A stretch of DNA of 64,000 bases from the NCBI GenBank assembly GCA_949316495.1, contig OX439009.1, forward strand, positions 17,319,701-17,383,700. Reading direction: 5' to 3'. The translations under genes and the position numbers were made by a program. How positions within the stretch are numbered: the first letter of the stretch is position 1; every line of letters begins with the position of its first letter. Below, in pieces: positions 34,101-46,500 of this stretch. The notes beneath the pieces were generated by a model that did no database searches, was not told the DNA's origin, and worked only from the letters and a program-made list of their open reading frames with translations. This DNA is from Amphiduros pacificus (Eukaryota; Annelida; Polychaeta; Phyllodocida; Hesionidae).

Positions 34101-36468
34101 GTGGAGGGTGCACAACTGACAGCGGCGTCGCCCCTGAAGCATCTGACCGAACCCCAGGCGTCGTGTCGGCACTCGTCCACCGTTTTCTCAAACGAGGTAC
34201 AGTCGAGACTGGTAAGCCACACCAAGTCCGGTCCTCGTCCATAGGTCTGCGAGCAGGCCAACTTCACCGCGCCTCCGGACAGGCCAAGCTTCCGGCATAC
34301 CACCGCCGCGGCCGACTCGTCAAACTCCGAGTCGGCGCAAATAGTACCCCACTGGCCCTGGTGAAAAATCTCTATGCGGCCCTCCAAATCGGTCGGTCCT
34401 CCTTGCAGACGAATGTCAGTGCTTCGCTATTCATGCAGGAGTAATGATATTATGTCTAATGCAGTGCTTTTAATTCAGATAATCATTTAAATTGACTATC
34501 AATTTTAAGCTAAAAAAATCGTATTTGACCTAAGCATGCTCAGAACTAATTATTTATATATTATAGCTCATCCTATTATCAGTCACTGTAGCGATCAGAT
34601 GTAGAAACCTAATATACCACAAAAACAATGAAAGAAAAGTCAACCAATTTTGAATCCTATAAGAAAAAAGGTTGTGGAATAAAGCTGCCTAACTAGAAAT
34701 ATAAGAAAATCAAAAAAATAAAAAATAGTTGAATAAAAGTTTCATCACCTCTCTTCTGGATTCGCTGGATTCTTCAAGATAAAGATATTCAATATATCAA
34801 CAATAATTAAGAGACCTTTTCAATAGTTCAACCATGCAATAAGGAATTAAAGGAAAAAACAACAAAATCAGCCAGAAACATTAATTTATTTTATCAGTTA
34901 CAAAGAAACTAGTCCAAATATGGATAAATCTGAATTAATAAAAGCAATTTGCTTAAAATAAAAATATATATAAACATACCTGCTTCTGGACCGCAGCTGA
35001 CACCAGCCTCTCCCCTAGAGCAGCTGATGTCGCCAGTGAAGCCATCATAGCCGCATTCGTCCAGGTACGACTCGGCGGAGGAACACATCAGGTTTGACAC
35101 CCACACTTTCTGAGGCGGTGACGGGAACGAGGACGCCGAGATCGCGCGACCTCTTGACAGACCAAGATGTCGGCAGATGACTTTAGCGGCGTTGTTATTG
35201 AACACGGAATCTGCACAAATACTCCCCCATTGTCCTTTATATAATATTTCAACACGTCCCATCCTCGGATCGGGACCGCCTGTAATTCTCATGTCATATC
35301 GCTAAAAAGGAAAATGAATATAGTGTAAATTATGTCAAATGGCTCCCACCAGTTCACAATGCCCTATTCCTTTGAAAGAATGATGCAAATATCAATATTT
35401 GAATAATGAATATTGAGGCACTAATTTTATGAAAAACAACTTCAAGATTTGTCATTCCATTATACCCCCCCCCCCCCCCCCCCCCCATTCAACCATTGGG
35501 GCACATTCCTTCAAGTAGCACCAAAAGAATAAACTTTAAGACACTCAACAAGGAACCAAACCCCTGTTTCACCCTAGAGGAATGGGGGAATATCTGCCAT
35601 TGAGCTGTTTCTCCTACTACCAATGACCGATGACTGGTTATCAAAAGCCATGGGCCGTATTAGCACCAGTTCCTCTCTGATGATCCAAAGGTTGTGGGTT
35701 CGACCCCCAGCCATGCCGAAAATGAAATCATGATACAATTTCACACATGACCAGGTGAATTGTCATGTCAAGGACCTGCGACATGGCAATTCAGGGAGTC
35801 AGCACTATATATGCTACAAGTTGGTCTCATCACGAAATGATTGAAATAATGTTGAAATTGATGTAAAACCCCAAGTAGATGAACAAAGGCCTTGGTTTGT
35901 ATGTATTGTGCTGATAGGATCATAATTACAAACAGAGTGACATGTTTCCTCCAAGTGAATATCAACATTACTATATACTCAAGCAAAAACAGGATTTTAC
36001 AGCAAAATTACTCCACGTTTTCAACAACCGGCATGCAACATTATAGGTTTCTGTAGAGGAATATTCTTCAAAATACATGTCTAGTCTAAAGAGCTCTGAA
36101 AATATGACTCTTGTATATGTGTTGGCAACATGCTTTCAGAAATAATTCATTTAATGACTCCTGCACAGTAGACGAATGACAACACCTTCTGCGATGAATG
36201 TTTTTAGAAAGTTAATTAAAAAAAGAGCTTGTTAGTAATCATAAACTGATAACCAAAACAAGTTTTCTTGATCAACAAAATGTTATAATATATATAATAA
36301 TAAAAAATATGAAATTTTAAACTATCTTGATATATTTACATTTCATACAGATAGAGGTAGATATTTTTCAACCCATTTAAGTATCATTATGTTCACAATG
36401 TGATGTTTACTTACAAGACATGAAGCTAGGTTGAAACAGGTCCACACCAGTAACACAATTGTATACAT
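31198..36468 (-). CDS. Secreted protein with three SRCR domains
   Basis: Exons on the minus strand, 5' to 3': 36415-36468, 34980-35301, 34749-34764, 34087-34421, 33938-33945, 31198-31536. They make 1074 nt, 357 aa plus stop. The first exon encodes a signal peptide, MYTIVLLVWTCFNLASCL. Three SRCR domains follow, each on one exon. The first and third have six cysteines (group A pattern, ICAD, VIC-R-LGL, DEC, GV-C); the second has one extra cysteine (VKLAC). SRCR domains bind microbial surfaces or extracellular ligands. The protein ends at KCRPRY with no membrane anchor, so secretion is likely. The two tiny linker exons are needed to keep the frame: without them the splice phases do not match. 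The gene is divergent from the neighbouring SRCR gene. The SRCR exons are secure; the microexons are less so. Confidence 0.8.
31690..32215. repeat. 27-bp minisatellite in an SRCR intron
   Basis: About 20 units with the core CAATTCAGTGTGAACAGGGC plus TGTCTGA. The length is a multiple of three, so the minus strand keeps a long open frame of a nine-residue repeat (HTELSDSPV). It lies in the last intron of the minus-strand SRCR gene, about 150 bp upstream of its final 3' splice site. Confidence 0.95.
32464..32776 (-). mobile_element. tRNA-derived SINE, full-length-looking copy
   Basis: On the minus strand the element starts with a tRNA-like head containing box A TGGCGCAGTTGG and box B GGTTCGATCCC. 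A conserved body follows (AGGACCTGCGACATGACAAT, GGTCTCATCACGAAATGACT) and a tail AAAACCCC plus AAAC repeats. It lies in the last intron of the minus-strand SRCR gene, in the same orientation as the gene. Two more copies occur in the window. Confidence 0.88.
33938..33945 (-). CDS. 8-nt microexon, SRCR2-SRCR3 linker
   Basis: The minus strand reads TTTCTTTTGCAG, then CAAATCAG, then GTATGT: a good pyrimidine tract and acceptor, eight exon bases, and a good donor. The previous exon ends with one leftover base and the next begins in phase 0, so exactly 3n+2 bases are required. The microexon adds Ala-Asn-Gln and restores the frame. Confidence 0.62.
34749..34764 (-). CDS. 16-nt microexon, SRCR1-SRCR2 linker
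   Basis: The minus strand reads TTATCTTGAAGAATCCAG, then CGAATCCAGAAGAGAG, then GTGATG. It takes the phase from 1 to 2, matching an acceptor before 34421, and gives the linker EAANPEESTDIR. The donor and acceptor are weaker than those of the 8-nt exon, so the call is moderate. It was chosen because it makes the whole coding sequence divisible by three. Confidence 0.48.
35464..35487. repeat. Poly-C tract
   Basis: A run of about 23 C in intron 1 of the minus-strand SRCR gene. Confidence 0.95.
35650..35872 (+). mobile_element. tRNA-derived SINE copy, head partly deleted
   Basis: Same family as 32464-32776, on the plus strand: GGGCCGTA, then TTAGCACCAGTTCC, box B GGGTTCGACCC, AGGACCTGCGACATGGCAAT, GGTCTCATCACGAAATGATT and AAAACCCC. 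About 30 bp containing box A are missing relative to the other copy. It lies in intron 1 of the minus-strand SRCR gene. Confidence 0.85.
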
Positions 36469-37523
36469 TTCTCCCTACAAAATGAGTATTATTAGTAAAA
36501 TAATATAATGTAAACTAACAAGAAATAAACAACTTTCTACAATGAAAACTTTACCCACCTTATTTTATCAAAGCTTTGAGTAGATGATGGCACTGTTCTA
36601 TAATATTATGACTTTCCTTGGTAAAGAATAAATGCATCTGTGGCAATGTGCGATACTACAGAGAAAGGGGCGGTGGAGTTTGACTGGGCAACATGATAGG
36701 GGCTAGACATATTAAGGTAATGGGAATCAAATTGATGCCAAGAGTAGGTTATCATCACATTCAGGAAATATCCATTGATAAAAAAGGATCAATATATGTG
36801 AACTACATTATATTTTCATTCATGACATATATAAAAATTCAGATATTAATGTTCAGCTCCAGATTTGTTGATGATAAATTAGTCTTTTTTAAATTCAATT
36901 TCATTTAAATTAAATATTGAAGAAGTCGTTAAGGAAACAAATTTAGCAGCAGCATCAGTCACAAGATAATCAATTTTGAAGTCAAATGAAAACTTGATTA
37001 TTTTTCTGATGCACGAAATACATGTAATATCTGTTCATGTTATACCCTGGCAAAAAAACACAAATTTGACACATTTGTCCTATAATTACATATTGCACGA
37101 ATCATATTATAATCAGCACAGGTCCGAGTAGTTACAGAAAGGAAATTGAATTGATGAGTCCTCATGATTGGCTGTTTTCACTCATAATATCGTTCTTAAA
37201 AGGAAAGGTTCTTTTCATTTAAATCTACCTGTTGTCTATATCATACATAATAAACACAAGCTTAAACATCTGAAAAATATCAAAATGTAAGAAATAATCA
37301 ATAATCAATGACAAATGGGGGCCAATTTGTCTGCATAATTTCCGTTGTGTAATCACATACGAAATGGCCTCAAAAGGTAATTGATAAAATGGTAACCAAA
37401 GCGGGGTAAATTAGGGTGATTTAGCCTGTCAATCAAGACATCAATACACGCCAGCTGGGCTATGTGGTATTAGCGTCCTTCCACGGATCGTGTGTTTTTC
37501 ACTGTATAGTGCGAATAGAGGGC
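36469..37523. promoter_or_regulatory. Divergent intergenic region between two SRCR genes
   Basis: 1055 bp separates the start codons of two head-to-head SRCR genes, so it should contain both promoters. A GC-box-like GGGGCGG lies near 36667. No convincing TATA boxes could be placed. Non-coding exons for either gene may also lie here; a TTTTGTAG acceptor-like site just before the minus-strand ATG hints at one. Confidence 0.55.
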
Positions 37524-40500
37524 ATGATGAGGTCTCTCAGGTGTCTGATCTTCATGTTATTTTTTGTATATTCCACAGCCTGGTTCTCTACAAAGGTCAG
37601 TCTTTCCAAGTATTATTATGATCCACATTGTTAATCTTTTAATTGATTCTCCATAAAATTGAACCCCAGCTTGTGAAGTAAACACACCATTAGAATATTT
37701 TTAAAAAAATCAATATTCCTGACTTAGGATAGGTCTGAATGGAAACTCCATCTTGTGGTTGATGATTAACAAGAAAGAATTTTTAAAAAAAGAAGCAATA
37801 CTGTGCTGTTAGAAATGATGTTTTTTGCATATTCATACACTATATTCTCATAAAAATCAGTTCGTTCTTAAGAAAATTAGTAAAATTATATTGTACAGGA
37901 ATATATTCTAATATTTGGTACATTACATGTTAGGCCCTTAAAAGATGTTTGTGTTTGACGCTAACACAAATGCAAATGCATTCGTCACTAAGCCCTACTC
38001 AACGTTTATATACACCACGACTGTTCCTATCTCCAGGATTTCACCTCCAAACTCAAGTATATTTACTTCAGGAGAAAACAAGGAATGAGATTTAAAAACC
38101 TAACATGTTTCTTGCTTTCTTTCATATAGGATTTTTCTTTAAAAAACTATTTTTGTCTCCAAAGCTTCCCTTCTGCATCCTTTTCTCGGTATGCTTTCAT
38201 GAATAAACATGTAGTAATGTCAAATTTTGCACCAAAACACTTCAATGGGTTCTTTTGAAAGGTCAAAATGGCATCATAATTTGAATAGTGTTGTGTTGGG
38301 TGTGCGTTTACATGTTTTCAGTCAAACCCAACTCAACATAAAATCCATTTATTTGGCCATAAAGAAATACATAAAGAAAATTATTTTTATTTGTTAATAT
38401 CGTTAGCATATTTATATAATTCAATCAATTTGTTTTGACAATTTTTTTTTTTCAAGAAAGAAGAAGCACCAAAGCCTGCCAAGCCAAAAGAGGGTGACGT
38501 GAAGTTGGTTGATGGGGAAGGTGCAGGCTCAGGGCGGGTAGAAGTCTACCACGGTGGCAGATATGGGTCTGTCTGTGACAGAACTTTTGATATCCATGCA
38601 GCCAAAGTGGTCTGTACACAGTTGGGCTTGAAGGTATTATATTACATCACCTCATAATATGTGATTATTTCTTTCTCTGATGTGTTTCGTCACACACACG
38701 CACACACACATACAAACGCACACGCACAAATTATGATTACAGAACCAAAACATCAAAATGCTTTCTTCTTAGGGTGGCACTCCCAAATGGCATGCGTACT
38801 TTGGAAAAAACAAGGGTCCAGTTTGGATGGGCCAGTTTACATGCTCTGGTACAGAGAAGAGATTGGTGGAATGCCGGGGCAATGACTGGAAGGTCCATGG
38901 GTGTGATCATACAATGGACGCTGGAGTGGTGTGTGGTAAGAACTGATAGACGATAAGGGCCTTGATAAAAAAAATATCTTAAACCCTCAACATACATCAC
39001 AAACTTGTGCTATTGTTTTCTTCACTTTGTCCAGCATACATAACTAGTGATATTGCTGAGAGGGATTAGGGACCGACAGTAGTGAGAGAATATTTGTGGT
39101 GAATATGTAGTGTTGGGGATCAGCAAATGAGTAGTTGATGGGATCAGCCTTGAGGGGATCAGAAAATAAGTAGTGCTGGTATTTATAGGATACCTGTGGT
39201 GAGATATACCAGACATGAGAGGGTACCAGAAGTGAGAGGTACTAGAAGTGAGAGGATACCACTATATAGATATGGTGATAGGGTACCAGAAGTGAGAGGT
39301 ACGAAAAGTGAGAGGATACCAGTGTATAGATATGGTGAGAGGGTACCAGAAGTGAGAGGTACGAGAAGTGAGAGGATAGCACTATATAGATGTGGTGATA
39401 GGGTACCAGAAGTCAGAGGTACGTGAAGTGAGAGGATACCAGTCTATAGATATGGTGATAGGGTACCAGAAGTCAGAGGTACGAGAAGTGAGAGGATGCC
39501 GTACTATATAGATATGTTGATAGGGTACCAGAAGTGAGATGGAACGAAAAGTGAGAGGATAACAGTCTATAGATGTGGTGATAGGGCACCAGAAGTGAGA
39601 GGTACGATAAGTGAGAGGATACCACTATATAGATATGGTGATAGGGTGCCAGCATTGAGAGGTACTAAAAGTGAGAGGATACCAGTATATAGATATGGTG
39701 AGAGGGTACCAGAAGTGAGAGGTGCCAATAGTGAAAGGCTACCAGTACTGAGGGGGTACCAGTAATCGATTCAATATGCCTCGTGTCTTATTATTTTTGT
39801 TAACGACATTCTGTGTCTTTTATGGTACTAATGATTTTCGTGATAAATAAGCTTTTAGTATTTCTGAGCAAATAATAATAAATGTATCATTTCAGAGGGA
39901 GCAACTGGCACTGGAGAAGGAGGTAAGCAATTATTTGTTTGTACTGTGATGAGGGATCTAACAGAATTATTATTAAAGCATTGTCCATTCTATCAGACAG
40001 CATATACCTTCAACCAGTCAAACAATCACACTCAAAATATTCATGTGCAGAATCTCCGTCAAGCCACTGCTCCTGAAAACTGGGTATGGCAAGTCCTTTA
40101 GGGTGTAGGAGAATTATTTTTCTTTTACTAAATATACTTTAAAATAAAGTCTCAAAACACTAACACTAATATTAGATGTTCATGTAGTTATCCAGATGTC
40201 CATCTATGTATCGAGATGTTCATGTAGTTATCCAGAGGTTCATGTATGTATCCAGATGTTCGATTACTGGGTGGAAAGACAAAACAGGAAGGGCGAGTAG
40301 AGATATACCACAGAGGTGAATGGGGATCAGTCTGCTCGTCTATGTGGGGCGCTCCAGAAGCTTCTGTGGTATGCAGACAACTGGGCTTCAGGTACGTTTC
40401 GCTCTGCCTTTTGTCTGATATATTAGACCTCAAACATTACTCATTAAAGTATCATTTTATTTTGAAATGTTAAGTTGCTCAAAAGTATTGTGTAGAATCC

Positions 40501-43500
40501 AATTTTGTAAAGGTTTTATGAGCATTTTGAATGAATGACATAGATCTTTCTCATCCAATAAACAGTGGACTTGGGGCTTCAGTGAATACAGACATCAAGG
40601 TCGGGAAAGACAAAATGTGGTTGGCCAATCCAGAATGTTCTGGAGATGAAACGAGATTAAACAAATGCCGGATAAAAGGATGGACAGGTTCTGGTTGTAC
40701 CCATCGCCAGGACGTGGGGGTTAAATGTCGTGAGTCATTACGCACGTACTATATATTAAAACTGATAAGCTCAGAAAGTTACTTGGACTACAACATCAGA
40801 TGCCTTTCAATATACGAGGGGTATTCTAAAAGTTTCCACAAGACCTTCCTGTCACCATATCATATGTTTGGTAGCAAGAAATGAATGCTAGATAGTACAA
40901 TGATGAATATATGGAATAACAATTTGTAATCATTATTACTGCACAAAAAACATTATTCATATAGGATATTCATTGGTCTTGAAGTTAATCATAATGTTGA
41001 TGCTCCTTTGTCACGGTTCATCGGATTCTATAATCTATTTCATGAGTCATAATGTCGAAAGAAATAAAATTGGCAAAACAGTCTATGCACTGACTGTCTA
41101 TGTAAATGAGAATACTGATATGCATATCAACATATCTATCAAATATCTTACATTTTGCAGAGCTGGTGAAACAAACAGGATCAGTAAAAGGTATGTAAAT
41201 AAGACGTTTAACAGAATTATCATTTATTAACATGATATATCTGCTAGTTAGTAGTGGTTTAGTATTAAAAGAAACAAATATAATGGAAAGTTTTGTATAA
41301 AGTGAGGAAAACACAATAATCATTTATACCATGATAGTCCCAGTATATTCTCCGTTCCCAATGCAGATGGGACGATCCGATTATCAGAGGGGAGGTCAGG
41401 TCGCCTGGAGGTCTACCATAATGAGGAGTGGGGCACAGTCTGCGATGATTACTTTGATGACACGTCAGCCACTGTAGTGTGCAAACAACTAGGGCATTCT
41501 CGAGCAGGACAAGCCGTCGGGAATACCTTTGGCAGAGGATCAGGTTAAGTTTGATACTTTACATTGTTTACATTCTTTACTATTTAAACCTATTGGTCAA
41601 ATTTGAAACAATATCATATACCTCTCAATGGAATATCTTAAACAATTCGTCTTTTTTAGGACGGGGGGGGGAATAATCATGGTCAAGGCAAGTTAATGAA
41701 TCTATTACCTACAGTTAGTTATTGAGCACTGACTTTTTGAACTAATTATTACCCATATTGCTCCTAAATGGTATGTGATGCATGTATTTATTTTAGACCC
41801 CGTTAGACCATACTACCATAACCAAACCTCCTGCGACCTGATAAATGTGGTTACACATTCAGGCAGGAGTTGACTAATTTAAGTATTATAAAGCTGATAA
41901 GTGGTGGGGTGTGATAGATACCTGACAGATAACCGCCGAAAATACACTGATGTCCATGGTGATAATAACAGATTAATTTCTTACTGATATCACTTTCGTA
42001 CTTATATTATTGTACAAACATTGATCTTGGGAATGTTTGTTTGTTTGTTTGACCTTTTTTTCAAAACATTATTTCAATTATTTCATGGTAAGGCTTTCGC
42101 CATGGCGTAGTTGTCATTGCCAGTCACAGATTTACCAGGAAAACATTTATATTCTTATACATAACATATTTGATAATAATAATAGTAATACATAGAAAGC
42201 TTAGTATTGACAACATTTGTGAATATTCTTCTCAAATAGAAAATGTTATTATATTTATAGATATATGTTTGATACCTAAAATATGTGTTTGATACCAACA
42301 ATTATGTGTTTGATACCAACAATTATGTGTTTGATACCAACAATTATGTGTTTGATACCTTCACTTATGTGTTTGATACTTTCACTTATGTGTTTAATAC
42401 TTTCAATTATATTGTTAATACCTATAATTCTGTGTTTGATACCTACAGATATGTGTCTGATATCTGAAATTAAGTGTTTAATATGTACAATATGTGATGT
42501 TTACAATTATTCATAGGGCCTATGTGGATGGATGATGTGAAATGTCGTGGTAGAGAAAAGCAGCTGATAGACTGCTCACACAATGGCTGGGGTATTCATG
42601 ACTGTCTTCCTAATCAGGTTCTGGCCATCCAGTGTGGTAAGTAGAAAGCAAAGACGTCATCTGAATTATATTACCATCTTGTGTTATGGATAAATATGGA
42701 TATCAAGTAGTAAATCTTACAGTATTCATGAGTGTAATTCACTGAAAGCAGGTGTGTATAATTAAAACACCAGGCACAACCTCAGGAACTTCAAGACATA
42801 GTACTACTCCAAAGCCTACACGTGTAAGACCTACATCTAGACCTACATCTAGACCTACATCTAGACCTACATCTAGACCTACATCTAGACCTACATCTAG
42901 ACCTACATCTAGACCTACATCTAGACCTACATCTAGACCTACATCTAGACCTACACCTAGACATCGACCAGGTAATATTTACTCAATATTTTTCCAGAAA
43001 CAATTTCCCATAGGTTTGTTTAAAATTGGCAAGAAACACTTGCCTGGAGACTATATTTTCATTTCAACCGAAGAAAATGAAACGATTAGACCAATAACTG
43101 GTGTGGACTTCAAATCACATTGGTAAAAAAAGCCTTTGAAATTACCCCCACAAAATTTTCAATAATCCTCCAATAAGTGTTGGAATTGTGAGCTTTGTGA
43201 GCACTACTTAGACTATATCCGGTCCGAAGCCTGTCATCGGAATTCAATGCCCCACTCTATTTGAAGTGACTTTCCTTTGCATTAACATATAGACGTGTTA
43301 ACTAACCACAGCCTTTCATAACCAGCAATCGAGCTCTTCTCAGCAGCAGGTATCCACCTTTCTTGACTATGCAACATGGCTGAAGTAATCCGATCGGGTA
43401 TCTTGGATCTTTTGCTTGGAGACAGCTTTTTTCACCAAGTGAGCCATCTCCCACTCTCAGTCAGGACGAAAATAACACTGATATTATATGGACCAATGAG

Positions 43501-46500
43501 TAAGCAAATTTACAGGAAAACAAATATAGATACCTGTGTATTTTCTTTTTCAGCTGGTGGAATGACGTCATCTCGGAGTGAGGGCGCTCTCAGATTGGCG
43601 GGAGAATCCACGACCTCCAGAGGTCGCCTCGAGATCTACCATGACGGACAGTGGGGCACTATCTGCGATGATGGCTTCGATCTCGCCGCTGCCAAAGTGG
43701 CATGCAGGCAAATGGGGTTACCATATGAGGTTAGGAATGTATAACATATATTTGGATTGCTTACTGTTATCTATTTAACTGTGGCATTTTAGATCTTTAC
43801 AAGTGCCTTCGGCTGGAAAAAGATGCTGTCTCTCACTGTTGCAGCTTTCTCTCACTTGTGCAGCTATCTCTCACTTTGGCAGCTGTCTCACTTGTGCAGC
43901 TACCTCTCACTGTTGTAACCATATCTCATTTATGTAACTCTAACTTGTGCAGCTGTCTCACACTCGTAACTGTCTCTGTAATTATCTGTCACATGTGCAG
44001 CGGTCTCTCATCTATGAAGCTGTCTTTCACTTATGTAGCTATCTCTTACTGTTGTAAATCTTTCACTTGTGCAGCTGTCTCACACTCATAACTATCTCTG
44101 TTTGTAACTATCTCTCACCTATACACCTATGCAGCTATCTCTCACTTGTGCAGCTATCTCTCACTTTTGTAGCTGTCTCTTACTTTTGTAGCTGTCTCTC
44201 ACTTGTGCAGCTATCTCTCACTGTTGTAACTCTGTAACTTGTGCCCTGGATCACACTCGTAACTGCCTCTATTTGTAATTATCTCTATCATGTGCAGCTG
44301 TCATTCACTTATGCAGCTGTCTCTCAAATGTGCAGCTGTCTCTCAAATGTGCAGCTGTCTCTCACTTGTACAGCTATCTCTCCCTTATGCAGCTGTCTTT
44401 CCCTTGCACAGCTATCTCTTTCTGTTGTAACTTTCTCTTACTGTTGTAACTTTCTCTTACTGTTGTAACTAACTCTCCTTTGTGCAGCTATCTCTCACTG
44501 ATATAGCTGTCTCACTTGTGCAGCTGTCTCAATGATGCAGCCATCTATCTATCATTGTTGTAACTGTCTCTTACTGTAACTATCTCTCACCTGTGCAGCT
44601 GTCTCACTGTTGCAGCTGTCTCTTACTTGTGCATCTATCTCTACCCATTGTAACTGTCTCTGTAATTATCTCTTACATATGCAACTGTCTCTCACTTATG
44701 CAACTATCTCTAGTACAGCTATATCACTCATGTTGCTGTCTCTCCCTTGGGCAGCTATTTCTCTATTGTAACTCTGTATCTCACTGTTGTAACTATATAT
44801 TCCTTGTGCAGCTATCTCACTGATGCAGCTATTTATCTATCATTGTTTTAAATGTCTCGTACTGTTCATGTTGTTTGTAACTATCTCTCACTTGTACAGC
44901 ATTCTCACCTATGCAGCTGTCTCTCACTTGTGCAGCAATTTCTCACTTGTGCAGCTATCTCTCACTTTTGCAGCTATATCTCACTGCTGTAACTATCTAT
45001 CATTCATGCAGCTGTCTCACACTCGTGTAGCTGCCTAGGTATGTTTACAATTTATCTGTAAAGGCCCCTTTGTGCAAAACCTAGTGGGACCTCCACTGGT
45101 TCAATAGTTACGTCAATAATTAGGTCAAATTCCCGATGTTTGAAAACAAAGCCCAAATACAGAAATGTATGCATATTGGAGGTAATATTTCATGTCTAAC
45201 TTAATTTTGACAACAAATAAGTGATAATTGTGCCATTCATAATATGTCAAAAGTGCAATCCATCACATAAGTTGAGTTTGGATTACCGTCACTTCCACCA
45301 GAGGGCAGGCAACGTGGAGATCGCACACTCTTATCAGTGGCGAATTTTATGGCAGACCATGGCTCATACAGCAACTTTTTTTTTTCAAATCTCGTCACAC
45401 TTCCTCTCTGATCATGTTCATGCTTTTTTTTATATAGTATGTAAAGACATATGCCCTTCATGGATTTAAGCTTCACAGTCTAAGGGATGGACTAGTCCCG
45501 TGGTAAAGGAAAGTGGGAAAAAGTATTGGTAAGATCACTCGGTGGGGAAAATACTGATAAAGCCGACCATGAGGACGAAGAAATGAGACTAACATCTGGA
45601 GAAAAACATGAAATTGTCAGGGGATAGTATTTTGAGGGAAAAATTATGTCTCGACTTTCTAGAAATCAATTTCAGAGAATGAAAGACCACATCCATAAGC
45701 ACGTTTGGGGTCAATTCCTTAAGCATCAATAACTAATACAATTTTACGATATAAATTTCAGGCCAGCATACAATCTATTCCAAATGGGATCTGATGTTTA
45801 ACTCCATTAATTTATATTCTATTATATTAACAAGACATACACCTTCTAAGGATCTCAAGAGTCCAAAGGACGAGTGAGATCCTTCCACCAGAATGAACGA
45901 GAGAAATCTGTCTCCTTGAACACTGCATGAACCCATGTTCTTGTCTTTATCTCATACCTATTCACTGCAGACAGATGGGGTTTGCAAATCAACTTTATCT
46001 TCAACTCAAAACAGTGAAAAGATGGCAATAAGTGCAGAACTATGTTGTGTGTGGGCCATTCAAGTTCTCAGCTCATTTGTATAATGTAATCAATACATGT
46101 AGTGAAACTAGGCCACATATAAAGCACTATCTTAAATGGGTGTAATTCTGTCTCAGCTGGGTGAAAAGTCATCAGTTTTGAGATTCCCATGAAAGGTTGC
46201 AGTCTCTGCCAACAGGGTCCCACCTGTCTGTGTTTCAAGGTCTCCATGACCCAAATCTAAAATGAGCCAGAATCTGGAGTCCTGTGTTTTATATTACGTC
46301 AGAGCAAATGATGAATATTTCAAAATGTACTGAATGTAAACAGTATTTTATAATTCCATAATTTGAACATTATATGCAAGAGATAATTTATCATGTAAAT
46401 ATTAGAAATATCATTATCAAACCTTTTTTAATTCCCGCTAATCCAAGAAAATAGGGGACAAATTCATGAAAAATTATGTCCTCTGTTTATGATGCCTGTT

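Noticed and set aside
43858-45038. Leu/Cys-rich ORFs resembling membrane proteins
   Set aside because: They come from the 19-bp satellite of element copy A; the same kind of frames recurs in copies B and C.
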